Shown in pieces: positions 7,423-14,213 of a DNA stretch of 14,263 nt. The DNA lies in assembly GCA_947303535.1 (NCBI GenBank), contig CAMYYQ010000005.1, positions 1 through 14,263 of the forward strand, in the 5' to 3' direction. The notes beneath the pieces were generated by a model that saw nothing but the letters and a program-made list of their open reading frames with translations, was not told the origin of the DNA and did not search any database. This DNA is from an uncultured Ruminococcus sp. GTDB lineage: Bacteria > Bacillota_A > Clostridia > Oscillospirales > Ruminococcaceae. Positions within the stretch are counted from its first letter, which is position 1. Each line of letters starts with the position of its first letter. The position numbers and the translations under genes were made by a program.

Positions 7423-8307
7423 ATGGGAAGTAAAAAAACTGCTGTCGCACTTGGACTTTTCGACGGTGTGCATCTCGGTCACAGGGCTGTGATAGATGCG
7501 GCTGCGGCTCAGCGCCAAAACGGACTTACGGCTTCGGTATTCACTTTCGAGCCTGAGTGCGTGCTGAGAAAATCAGGCGGTTCGTCTGGATTTATCTATA
7601 CAAAGACCGAAAAGGAGATACTCCTCTTGGAGCAGATAGGCGTGGACGATATTATAAGTCCGGCGTTTGAGAGCCTTTGCGGTCTTACAGGTGAAGAATT
7701 CGCACAGGAGATACTTTGCAGGCAGATGAGCGCTGCTCACGTGTGCTGCGGTGATGATTTCAGATTCGGAAAAAATGCTGCATGGGGTGCGCAGGAGCTT
7801 ACAGACTTCGGAAAGCGTTTCGGCTTTGAAGTCGAGGTAGTCGGTGCAGTTGAATACGGCGGCAGCGTTGTTTCGTCAAGCCGTATAAGAGAGCTTCTGC
7901 TGAAAGGCGATATTGCTTCTGCAAACGATCTGCTGGGCTCTGCTTATTTCATAAACGCAGAGGTAACTGACGGAAATCACATCGGCAGGACTATCGACTT
8001 TCCTACTATAAATCAGGACTTTGCCGATGGACAGCTTGTGCCGAGGTACGGCGTGTACAGCACACTCACCAACGTTGGCGGAAAGGTGCTGCCGTCGGTG
8101 ACGAATGTGGGAGTAAAGCCTACTATAGAGGGCGTCCGCAGACCTCTTGCGGAGACCCATATCATCGGATATAAGGGCGACCTTTACGGCAAAAACGCAG
8201 ACGTATGCTTTAAAAGCTTTATTCGCCCCGAAATGAAATTCGGCTCTCTCGATGAGCTGAAAGCACAGATAAATGCTGATATACAGGCAGCAGCCAATGT
8301 CTTTTGA
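7423..8307 (+). CDS. ribF: bifunctional riboflavin kinase/FAD synthetase RibF
   Basis: RibF phosphorylates riboflavin to FMN and adenylates FMN to FAD. The 294-residue protein has the N-terminal adenylyltransferase domain with G-L-F-D-G-V-H-L-G-H (11-20), G-D-D-F-R-F-G (110-116) and S-S-S-R-I-R (151-156). The C-terminal flavokinase domain (about 172-290) has G-R-T-I-D-F-P-T-I-N (188-197), N-V-G-V-K-P-T (228-234) and G-D-L-Y-G (252-256). Two departures from the usual pattern are visible: the common L-G-F-P-T-A-N reads I-D-F-P-T-I-N, and T-F-x-P-H-P reads T-F-E-P-E-C. The N terminus is short, starting 10 residues before the first motif. ATG7423 follows AGGGTGA (7412-7418), which spans the truB stop. 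It ends the translation operon; no FMN riboswitch is seen. Confidence 0.95.
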   Translation: MGSKKTAVALGLFDGVHLGHRAVIDAAAAQRQNGLTASVFTFEPECVLRKSGGSSGFIYTKTEKEILLLEQIGVDDIISPAFESLCGLTGEEFAQEILCRQMSAAHVCCGDDFRFGKNAAWGAQELTDFGKRFGFEVEVVGAVEYGGSVVSSSRIRELLLKGDIASANDLLGSAYFINAEVTDGNHIGRTIDFPTINQDFADGQLVPRYGVYSTLTNVGGKVLPSVTNVGVKPTIEGVRRPLAETHIIGYKGDLYGKNADVCFKSFIRPEMKFGSLDELKAQINADIQAAANVF

Positions 8308-8425
8308 AAAATTCGCGCTGCTTTCACTCTGTTATCACAAATAAGTATTACCATAGATATTACTGAAATTGCGGCGTATCAGCCGCGCAACCTCTGAATT
8401 ATTATAATAAGGAGTGTAAAACCCA
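8308..8425 (+). promoter_or_regulatory. spacer between ribF and the ABC operon, with weak promoter candidate
   Basis: These 118 nt separate the two gene sets. TTCACT (8323-8328) and TATTAC (8346-8351), 17 nt apart, each match the sigma-A boxes at 4/6 positions, so this is only a weak candidate. GCGGC/GCCGC (8371-8386) can form a 5-6 bp hairpin with a 6-nt loop but has no following T-run, so a terminator is not supported. TATAAT at 8403-8408 abuts the ribosome binding site AAGGAG (8409-8414) and has no -35 box. Whether the ABC operon has its own promoter or is read through from ribF is unclear. Confidence 0.25.
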
Positions 8426-9547
8426 ATGATAGAGGTCAAAAACCTTACTAAAAAATACGGCTCAAAGGTAGCTGTAAACGATATCAGCTTCAAGGTCGAA
8501 AAGGGAGAGATACTCGGCTTCCTCGGACCTAACGGTGCAGGAAAGTCAACGACCATGAATATGCTGACAGGTTATATATCGTCAACTTCGGGAGAGATAC
8601 TCATTGACGATATAGACATTCTGGAAGAGCCTAAGAAAGCAAAGGCAAATATAGGATATCTGCCTGAAATACCGCCTCTCTATGTTGATATGACGGTAGA
8701 TGCCTATCTCAATTTCATGTATGATCTTAAAAAGTGCAAGCTCCCGAGAAAAGCTCATCTCAAGGACATCTGCACACGTTGTATGTTACAGGACGTAAGA
8801 CATAGATTGATAAAGAACCTTTCAAAAGGTTATCGTCAGAGAGTAGGTCTTGCTCAGGCACTTATCAACAATCCGCCTGTGCTCATTCTTGATGAGCCTA
8901 CAGTTGGTCTTGACCCGAGCCAGATAATCGAGATAAGAACACTTATCAAAAAGCTGGGCAAGAGACATACAGTTATACTGTCATCACACATACTCCCTGA
9001 GATACAGGCTGTATGCGACAGGATCATCATTATAAACAAGGGCGAAGTTGCTGCTGACGGCACTGCCGAGGAAATAGCCTGCAACATCACCAATGAGCAT
9101 AAAATGGTACTTCGTATCGAAGGTCCTACCCATACTGCCGATGACAAGCGTGAAATAATAGACGCTATCAAGTCTATAGGCGGCGTAAAATATGTCCGCG
9201 CTGATATGGAGCGTGAAAAGGGCATTTACGATTATGATGTGGAGACTGACGGCGAGAATGATATCCGCCGCGAGCTCAACAGGATGTGTGCCGAGAGAGG
9301 CTGGAATATCCTCATGCTCCAGCTTTCAGACCTTACTCTTGAGGACATATTCCTCAAGATCACTATGGACGAGGATATCAAAAAGAATAATAGCAAAAAG
9401 AGCGGCAGTTCCAAACCAAAGATAGCTATAAAGCGTACTGAGAACGGCAAGCTCAGGGCTGTTCAGGAAGATACCGGAGACGAGGCTGAGGAAAAAGCTG
9501 AGGAAACACCGGCAGAAAGCAGCGAAGATAACGGAGGTGAGGAATAA
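8426..9547 (+). CDS. ABC transporter ATP-binding protein, GldA-like
   Basis: This ATPase subunit should power the ABC-2 permease encoded next. The 373-residue protein has Walker A G-P-N-G-A-G-K-S-T (34-42), signature L-S-K-G-Y-R-Q (132-138), Walker B V-L-I-L-D-E (152-157), the D-loop G-L-D-P and switch histidine H188. The Q-loop position reads I-G-Y-L-P-E (about 77-81 for its glycine to glutamate), a form I associate with the GldA branch. The ABC domain ends near 235, followed by a regulatory-like domain to about 315. A charged, probably disordered tail (about 316-373) is first Lys/Ser-rich and then Glu-rich. ATG8426 follows AAGGAG (8409-8414). The stop and the permease start share one base (TAATG). 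The transported substrate is not evident. Confidence 0.94.
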   Translation: MIEVKNLTKKYGSKVAVNDISFKVEKGEILGFLGPNGAGKSTTMNMLTGYISSTSGEILIDDIDILEEPKKAKANIGYLPEIPPLYVDMTVDAYLNFMYDLKKCKLPRKAHLKDICTRCMLQDVRHRLIKNLSKGYRQRVGLAQALINNPPVLILDEPTVGLDPSQIIEIRTLIKKLGKRHTVILSSHILPEIQAVCDRIIIINKGEVAADGTAEEIACNITNEHKMVLRIEGPTHTADDKREIIDAIKSIGGVKYVRADMEREKGIYDYDVETDGENDIRRELNRMCAERGWNILMLQLSDLTLEDIFLKITMDEDIKKNNSKKSGSSKPKIAIKRTENGKLRAVQEDTGDEAEEKAEETPAESSEDNGGEE

Positions 9548-10266
9548 TGTCAGCTATTTACAGGCGCGAAATGGGCGCATTCTTTACGTCGGGCATAGCT
9601 TATGTATTTCTTGCTGTGTTCTGGCTGGTTTCAGGTATATTCTTCTTTACAGGTACTATCATGTCGAACACCACGAATGTAGCTTCTATGTTCAGTTCAA
9701 TGTTCTATGTGGTAATGTGTCTTATTCCTGTACTCACAATGAAGCTTCTCAGTGAAGAAAAGAAGAATAAGACAGATCAGGGACTTCTTACAGCTCCTAT
9801 AAGTCTGTGGGATATAGTTCTTGGAAAATATTTTGCAGCTCTTACGCTGTACATTATCGCTGAGTCTATCGTATTTGTATATGCTTTTATTCTCAATTAT
9901 CTCGGCGAGATAGCATGGACTCCGCTTATCGGAAACTATTTTGCAATGCTTTTCCTCGGCGCAGCTTTCATAGCTGTAGGATTGTTCGTATCCTCACTTA
10001 CCGAGAACCAGATGGCTTCTGCTGTTGTAAGCCTTGTTCTGCTCTTTGTTATGTATCTTTCAGAGCTGCTCGTATCAAATTTCGCAAACGGAAACTGGTT
10101 CGAGAAGGGCATTTATAATATCGTTACTTCATTAGCCTTCTATTCAAGATATATTGAATTTACAAGGGGAGTATTCAGTCTCACCAGTGTAGTATTCTTT
10201 ATCAGCGTAGCTTTCCTCTTCAATTTCTTCACCGTCAAGGTGCTTGAGAAGAGACGCTGGAGCTGA
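9547..10266 (+). CDS. ABC-2 type permease, GldF-like
   Basis: This integral membrane subunit should form the transport path with the preceding ATPase. The 239-residue protein has six likely membrane segments at about 14-37, 49-67, 97-119, 129-150, 155-177 and 211-230. A short cytoplasmic stretch after the second carries L-L-S-E-E-K-K-N-K-T-D-Q-G-L-L-T-A-P-I (about 67-85), the coupling region typical of ABC-2 permeases of the GldF/NosY type. A basic K-R-R tail ends it. GGAGGTGAGG (9533-9542), inside the end of the ATPase gene, serves as ribosome binding site and the start overlaps its stop (TAATG). The GldG-like gene follows after 30 nt. Family is clear, substrate unknown. Confidence 0.93.
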   Translation: MSAIYRREMGAFFTSGIAYVFLAVFWLVSGIFFFTGTIMSNTTNVASMFSSMFYVVMCLIPVLTMKLLSEEKKNKTDQGLLTAPISLWDIVLGKYFAALTLYIIAESIVFVYAFILNYLGEIAWTPLIGNYFAMLFLGAAFIAVGLFVSSLTENQMASAVVSLVLLFVMYLSELLVSNFANGNWFEKGIYNIVTSLAFYSRYIEFTRGVFSLTSVVFFISVAFLFNFFTVKVLEKRRWS

Positions 10267-10296
10267 TCTATTCATGAAAGGAAGGTTTTGATACAG

Positions 10297-11886
10297 ATGA
10301 GTATAAAAGATACTGATGAGTCAAAGGTAAGCGGAACAGAAGTGACCGAAGAAGCTCATGAAAAGAGAAACTTCAAGAAGCTGAAATACGGCACTATGTT
10401 CTATGCTATCATTGCTCTCGTTACTGCTATAGTCGTTGTGCTCAATATCATGGTGGGCGTAGTGGCTAAGCGCAAACCCATGAAGCTGGATATAACTCCC
10501 GACAGCAGATATGAGCTTACAGAGCAGTCTGTCAATGCTGTAAAGTCACTGAAAAAGGACGTTGACATCGTTGTTACTGCTGAAAGAAGCTATTTTGAGG
10601 ATCTTGGAAACAATATCGAGAAACAGTATGCTGACAATGGTATCATTATCGAGATACCCTTTGAGATCATACCCGAGATACTTGATAAATACTCGGTATA
10701 TGCTGAGCAGGGAGAAGGAAGTGTCAATGTAAAATATGTCAATATGGATAAGGATCCTGATATCATAAACAAGTATAAGGATAATTATACAGGCGACATT
10801 GAACATAATAATATCATTATCTCTTCTGGAGATAAGGTGGAAGTCTTTTCTGAAGCTGAAGTACAGAATATGATCGCTCCGAATCAGTCAACACAGAGCC
10901 TGAATTTCGTTGGTGAGAGTACTCTTACTTCTGCTATTCTGAATGTTACAGACGCTCACCCTGTAAGCGTGGCTTTCGTAAAGACTATGAACGGTGCTTC
11001 TGTCTACAATGCCGATAACTATTCTTATGTTATAGCTTCTTTCGAGGATAAGCTTCTTGCAAAGAACGGTTATGAATGTACGGATATCGACATAGCTACA
11101 GATGAGCTTGATCCTGAAAAGTTCGATATGGTAGTTATCTATACTCCTTCCGTTGACTTTACTGCACCTATAATCACAAAGCTTGATGATTTCCTCAAAA
11201 ACGGCGGTAATTACGGAAAGAGCATGATCTATGTCCCTGATCTTTCATCGACAAATCTCACTAATATTGACGAATTCCTTGCTGACTGGAGCATAAAGGT
11301 GGAAGACAGCATCATAATCGATGAGACTAATGCAGACCAGTACGCTTCAAACATAATGGTCAATGTAAACGATCCCGACTCTGTGGGCAAGCTCCCTAAC
11401 GAGAAGCTGCCTATCATCGCTCCTTTTGCAAGAGAGATCTCATTACTGAAAAAGAACAATGAGGACGTTGTAAAGGAAGTTCTTAAATCATGCGATGAGT
11501 CTTATACTGTTGATATGAAGGATATGAAAACTTCAACAGGTGAAGCGGGCGCAAAGACAGTTGTAATGCTTTCACAGAAGCAGCGTACAGAGCAGGTAAA
11601 GACAATGACAAGCAGTCTCCTCGTTATGGGAAGTGCTGCAATGACAAGCAGCACATACCTCACACAGAGCACTGCATATAATAACGGCAATGTTGTCCTT
11701 AATATCATTAATAACATGACAGGTAAGGAAAGCGGTGTTATCGTTCCTGACAAGAATTTACAGCAGTCATTTATCAGAACGACTATCAATGAATCAAATG
11801 TTATAAAGATCATCGTTATCTGGGTGATCCCGTTCCTTGTTGCTGCTGTTGGAGTTGTCGTACTGTTAAGGAGAAAGAATAAATGA
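10297..11886 (+). CDS. GldG-like ABC-transporter auxiliary protein
   Basis: The 529-residue protein matches the GldG/ABC_transp_aux family, membrane-anchored extracytoplasmic partners of ABC-2 transporters. It has a charged cytoplasmic N terminus (1-32), a membrane segment (about 34-57), the typical I-T-P-D-S-R-Y-E-L-T-E-Q-S motif (about 66-78), a large outer domain and a C-terminal membrane segment (about 505-524) ending R-R-K-N-K. The outer domain contains F-D-M-V-V-I-Y-T-P (276-284) and F-L-K-N-G-G-N (299-305), the GATase-like fold pattern of this family. ATG10297 is chosen with AAAGGAAGG (10277-10285) 11 nt upstream; the TTG at 10288 is too close to that site. The stop overlaps the next start as ATGA. 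In Bacteroidetes GldG acts in gliding, which is not expected here. Confidence 0.9.
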   Translation: MSIKDTDESKVSGTEVTEEAHEKRNFKKLKYGTMFYAIIALVTAIVVVLNIMVGVVAKRKPMKLDITPDSRYELTEQSVNAVKSLKKDVDIVVTAERSYFEDLGNNIEKQYADNGIIIEIPFEIIPEILDKYSVYAEQGEGSVNVKYVNMDKDPDIINKYKDNYTGDIEHNNIIISSGDKVEVFSEAEVQNMIAPNQSTQSLNFVGESTLTSAILNVTDAHPVSVAFVKTMNGASVYNADNYSYVIASFEDKLLAKNGYECTDIDIATDELDPEKFDMVVIYTPSVDFTAPIITKLDDFLKNGGNYGKSMIYVPDLSSTNLTNIDEFLADWSIKVEDSIIIDETNADQYASNIMVNVNDPDSVGKLPNEKLPIIAPFAREISLLKKNNEDVVKEVLKSCDESYTVDMKDMKTSTGEAGAKTVVMLSQKQRTEQVKTMTSSLLVMGSAAMTSSTYLTQSTAYNNGNVVLNIINNMTGKESGVIVPDKNLQQSFIRTTINESNVIKIIVIWVIPFLVAAVGVVVLLRRKNK

Positions 11887-13412
11887 AAAAACAGGCAAAG
11901 GGTATTATCGCTCTCAGTGCAGTCCTTGCGGCTATGCTGGGAGGCGGATACGCCTATATGAAGTTTACCCCGGAAGAAGGAAAGGGAGACAACGGCAATA
12001 CTCAGTCTACAATGGAGCTTATAGCAACTCAGGCTTTGGGACAGGGAACTGTCCTTATAAGTGACAACGGCAATGCTGATGCAGTTGTAAAAAGTGCTGT
12101 TATCAAGAACAGTGAGGGCGTTCTGAATATAATAATGCAGAAAGTTCAGAGTGAGGAAGAAAATGCTGTCCCTGTTTATTCATTTGAAAATGGTGATGAT
12201 ATAAACGCGGATACCTCAACGCTGTCGTCTCTTATCAATAATGGAAACGGCTTACAGGCAAAGGAACTTATTGCCGAGGGCTGTGACGATCTTGGAAAAT
12301 ACGGTCTCGACAAGCCTTGCGCAGAGGTGGAATTCACCTATGAGTCAGGCAATAAGGTCAAGCTATATTTAGGCGACGATACACCTTCGGGTGACGCGAC
12401 TTATTGTATGATCGACGGCAAAAAAGACGTATATATCATAAGTGCGGGAACTGCTGCGGACTTTAAGAAGGGTCAGAAGGACTTTATCTCAAAGGTCATA
12501 CTTGCAAAGCCTGCTGATAACGCATATCCTATTGTCAAAAGTCTGAGAGTACAGCGCAGTGATATGGACGAAGATATGCTTATAGAATACGATGAGGCGA
12601 GCAAGGATAAGAATTCCGGCGGTACTTCTGCTTCACACAAGCTGGTATCTCCTGTTGAAAGCTATCTTGCTGTAGAAAAGTCTACAGATATAACCAACGG
12701 TATGTTCGGACTTGAAGCTTCGGATATTTACGTTATAGGCTGTAAAGAGGAAGATATCAAAAATGCAGGTCTTGACGCACCTTTCTGTACCGTAACTATG
12801 GAATGTGATGACGGAAACACCTATAAGCTCCTGCTCGGCGAGCCATTCTCGGACGATAATGGCAAGAAGTGCAGCTATGCTATGCTTGAGGGCGGAAATA
12901 TCATCTATACCGTTTCTGCCGACAAGGCTAAATGGCTTACTGTAAAGCCTATAGATATAGTTACCCGTCTTCTTATAACAAATTATGTATGGAATATCAC
13001 CGATCTTTCCGTCAGCGGCGGAGGAGAAAAGGTGGATTTCATAATTAAACCCAAGAATGAGGACGAAGTTCCTGACAGTCCTAAGTCAAGCGATTTCTTT
13101 GTAAGAAAGAACGGAGAGGAATTTGATTCCGAAAGATACAGACTGTTCTATTCGTTCCTTACAGGTACAAATGCAGAGGAATTTGCAGTAGGTGTGCCTG
13201 TTCCTGAGGGTGAACCGATGGCAACTATAAAGTATACCGATGAGTATGCAAATACAACTACAACTTATGATTTTTATGATGATTCGGTAATGCGCTCTCT
13301 TATCGTTATAAACGGCGAGAGCAAGTATTACTGTACAAAGTCCTATGTAAAGACCCTCATTGAAAATATCAAGCGCATAGGCACAGGAGAGGATTACATT
13401 AAAAACTGGTAA
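11883..13412 (+). CDS. membrane-anchored DUF4340 protein
   Basis: DUF4340 proteins of unknown function are commonly encoded beside Gld-like ABC transporters. This 509-residue protein has a positively charged N terminus and one membrane segment or uncleaved signal (about 7-27, no lipobox cysteine), so the rest is probably extracytoplasmic. At least two DUF4340 units are clear: Y-G-L-D-K-P-C-A-E-V with G-N-K-V-K-L-Y-L-G (about 140-164), and A-G-L-D-A-P-F-C-T-V with G-N-T-Y-K-L-L-L-G (about 295-319). A more divergent third unit ends near 500. The start overlaps the GldG-like stop (ATGA), with AAGGAG (11869-11874) upstream. Co-translation with the GldG-like gene suggests they work in one envelope complex. 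Confidence 0.9.
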   Translation: MKKQAKGIIALSAVLAAMLGGGYAYMKFTPEEGKGDNGNTQSTMELIATQALGQGTVLISDNGNADAVVKSAVIKNSEGVLNIIMQKVQSEEENAVPVYSFENGDDINADTSTLSSLINNGNGLQAKELIAEGCDDLGKYGLDKPCAEVEFTYESGNKVKLYLGDDTPSGDATYCMIDGKKDVYIISAGTAADFKKGQKDFISKVILAKPADNAYPIVKSLRVQRSDMDEDMLIEYDEASKDKNSGGTSASHKLVSPVESYLAVEKSTDITNGMFGLEASDIYVIGCKEEDIKNAGLDAPFCTVTMECDDGNTYKLLLGEPFSDDNGKKCSYAMLEGGNIIYTVSADKAKWLTVKPIDIVTRLLITNYVWNITDLSVSGGGEKVDFIIKPKNEDEVPDSPKSSDFFVRKNGEEFDSERYRLFYSFLTGTNAEEFAVGVPVPEGEPMATIKYTDEYANTTTTYDFYDDSVMRSLIVINGESKYYCTKSYVKTLIENIKRIGTGEDYIKNW

Positions 13413-13431
13413 AATTCCAAGGAGGTATATA

Positions 13432-13713
13432 ATGAACGCAAAATTCAACACATATAAGGGCTACCCTCTGGTAAGAAACGGAAATGACATATACTATGGC
13501 TTTATGTCTGACCCTTATGTTATTTTCATTCAGATACTCGATACCAAAGAAGAAAACGGCGAAAAGGTGACATCAAAGGTAAGAGTCGTTCAGATGGATA
13601 CCAACGAGCCCAACCCCCTGAAGGCTTTTGTTAAGAACACAGAGCGCGAGTGCGGTCTCTATGAAGCACTCGATATTGCAAGCGTGTGGCTTGAAAAGGC
13701 TCTGAAAAACTAA
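13432..13713 (+). CDS. conserved-looking 93-residue protein of unknown function
   Basis: I recall similar short proteins in Ruminococcus-type genomes but no function. The protein is compact, with no signal peptide or membrane segment. The first half looks like a small beta-sheet unit (K-G-Y-P-L-V-R-N-G-N-D-I-Y-Y-G, then Y-V-I-F-I-Q-I-L-D-T), followed by a strand K-V-R-V-V-Q-M-D-T and a C-terminal helix (L-Y-E-A-L-D-I-A-S-V-W-L-E-K-A-L). The ribosome binding site AAGGAGG (13419-13425), 6 nt from ATG13432, is the best in the operon and suggests high expression. It lies 19 nt after the DUF4340 gene and just before the operon terminator, so it is likely co-transcribed with the ABC system, though its link to transport is inference. 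Confidence 0.9.
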   Translation: MNAKFNTYKGYPLVRNGNDIYYGFMSDPYVIFIQILDTKEENGEKVTSKVRVVQMDTNEPNPLKAFVKNTERECGLYEALDIASVWLEKALKN

Positions 13714-13752
13714 AACAGTGTCTGTGTTAATGGCACAGGAATAATAACTTTC

Positions 13753-13796
13753 AGCCATAGCGTCTCACGGTCAGAGATGCTATGGCTTTTCTGTTT
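13753..13796 (+). terminator. intrinsic terminator of the ABC/DUF4340 operon
   Basis: A 14-bp stem (13753-13766 with 13774-13787, one G·U pair) closes a 7-nt loop and is followed by a T-rich run, TTTCTGTTT. It starts 39 nt after the last stop codon. Because A-rich sequence is lacking on its left side, it looks one-directional for plus-strand transcripts. Confidence 0.9.
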
Positions 13797-13842
13797 GCCG
13801 GTAGTTATCATATATGCGAATTTTTTTGCTTAAAATAGGCTT

Positions 13843-13870
13843 TTTCAGACTTTTTTAAAAAAATCTGAAA
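13843..13870. repeat. A/T-rich imperfect palindrome upstream of the tRNA promoter
   Basis: TTTCAGA (13843-13849) and TCTGAAA (13864-13870) flank a T6/A7 core, giving a 13-bp palindrome with one C/A mismatch. It is followed by another T7 run and an A-tract up to the -35 box. It may act as a backup terminator, or as a curved UP-type element that boosts the promoter. The sequence does not decide between these. Confidence 0.6.
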
Positions 13871-13887
13871 TTTTTTTCAAAAAATGC

Positions 13888-13916
13888 TTGACAAATCAAA
13901 AATACTGTGGTATAAT
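13888..13916 (+). promoter_or_regulatory. sigma-A promoter of the tRNA cluster (perfect consensus, extended -10)
   Basis: TTGACA (13888-13893) and TATAAT (13911-13916) are exact consensus boxes with the optimal 17-nt spacer, and TG at 13908-13909 gives an extended -10. Transcription should start near 13923-13925, leaving a leader of about 50 nt before the first tRNA. T- and A-tracts directly upstream resemble an UP element. A strong stable-RNA promoter fits the tRNA genes that follow. Confidence 0.92.
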
Positions 13917-13923
13917 TATTTTC

Positions 13924-13972
13924 GTCGTCAGGGATAAGACACCTGAAATGACAGAATAAAGCAATGCGATGT
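13924..13972 (+). other. 5' leader of the tRNA transcript
   Basis: About 50 nt lie between the predicted start site and tRNA-Val. TCAGG (13928-13932) and CCTGA (13942-13946) can form a small 5-bp hairpin with a 9-nt loop, possibly extended by GTC/GAC across an internal loop. The leader would be removed by RNase P, whose modulator RnpM is encoded in this window. No open reading frame of note is seen. Confidence 0.4.
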
Positions 13973-14048
13973 GGGGGTTTAGCTCAGCTGGGAGAGCATC
14001 TGCCTTACAAGCAGAGGGTCACAGGTTCGAGCCCTGTAGTCCCCACCA
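13973..14048 (+). tRNA. tRNA-Val (anticodon TAC)
   Basis: This 76-nt cloverleaf includes an encoded CCA end. The acceptor stem pairs 13973-13979 with AGTCCCC (two G·U pairs), and the D stem is GCTC/GAGC. The anticodon loop C-T-T-A-C-A-A has TAC at 14006-14008, and the T arm has TTCGAGC. It is first in the cluster, with 3 nt before tRNA-Asp. Confidence 0.97.
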
Positions 14049-14051
14049 CAT

Positions 14052-14128
14052 GGCCTCGTAGTTCAGTTGGTTAGAACGCCTGCCTGTCACGCAGGAGGTC
14101 GACAGTTCGAGTCTGTTCGGGGTCGCCA
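14052..14128 (+). tRNA. tRNA-Asp (anticodon GTC)
   Basis: This 77-nt cloverleaf has an encoded CCA end. The acceptor GGCCTCG pairs with CGGGGTC using G·U pairs, and the D stem is GTTC/GAAC. The anticodon stem CCTGC/GCAGG carries GTC at 14086-14088, and the T loop is TTCGAGT. It lies 3 nt after tRNA-Val and 5 nt before tRNA-Phe. Confidence 0.97.
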
Positions 14129-14133
14129 TTCAA

Positions 14134-14209
<76 letters not shown>

Positions 14210-14213
14210 CAAT

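Noticed and set aside
7300..7423. FMN riboswitch before ribF
   Set aside because: ribF is 4 nt after truB and the upstream sequence is truB coding DNA; no RFN element pattern is seen in the window.
8346..8363. Direct repeat of TATTAC (8346 and 8358) in the ribF-ABC gap as an operator
   Set aside because: The units are too short and AT-rich to stand out from background, and no regulator gene lies nearby.
8371..8386. GC hairpin after ribF as an intrinsic terminator
   Set aside because: The stem is only 5-6 bp and is followed by mixed sequence without a T-run.
8403..8408. TATAAT before the ABC ATPase as a -10 box
   Set aside because: It abuts the ribosome binding site and has no -35 or extended -10 element, so transcription from it would start inside that site.
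13714..13972. A small hidden gene in the longest non-coding gap
   Set aside because: The gap is filled by the terminator, A/T palindrome, promoter and tRNA leader, and no start codon with a ribosome binding site and a meaningful frame was found.
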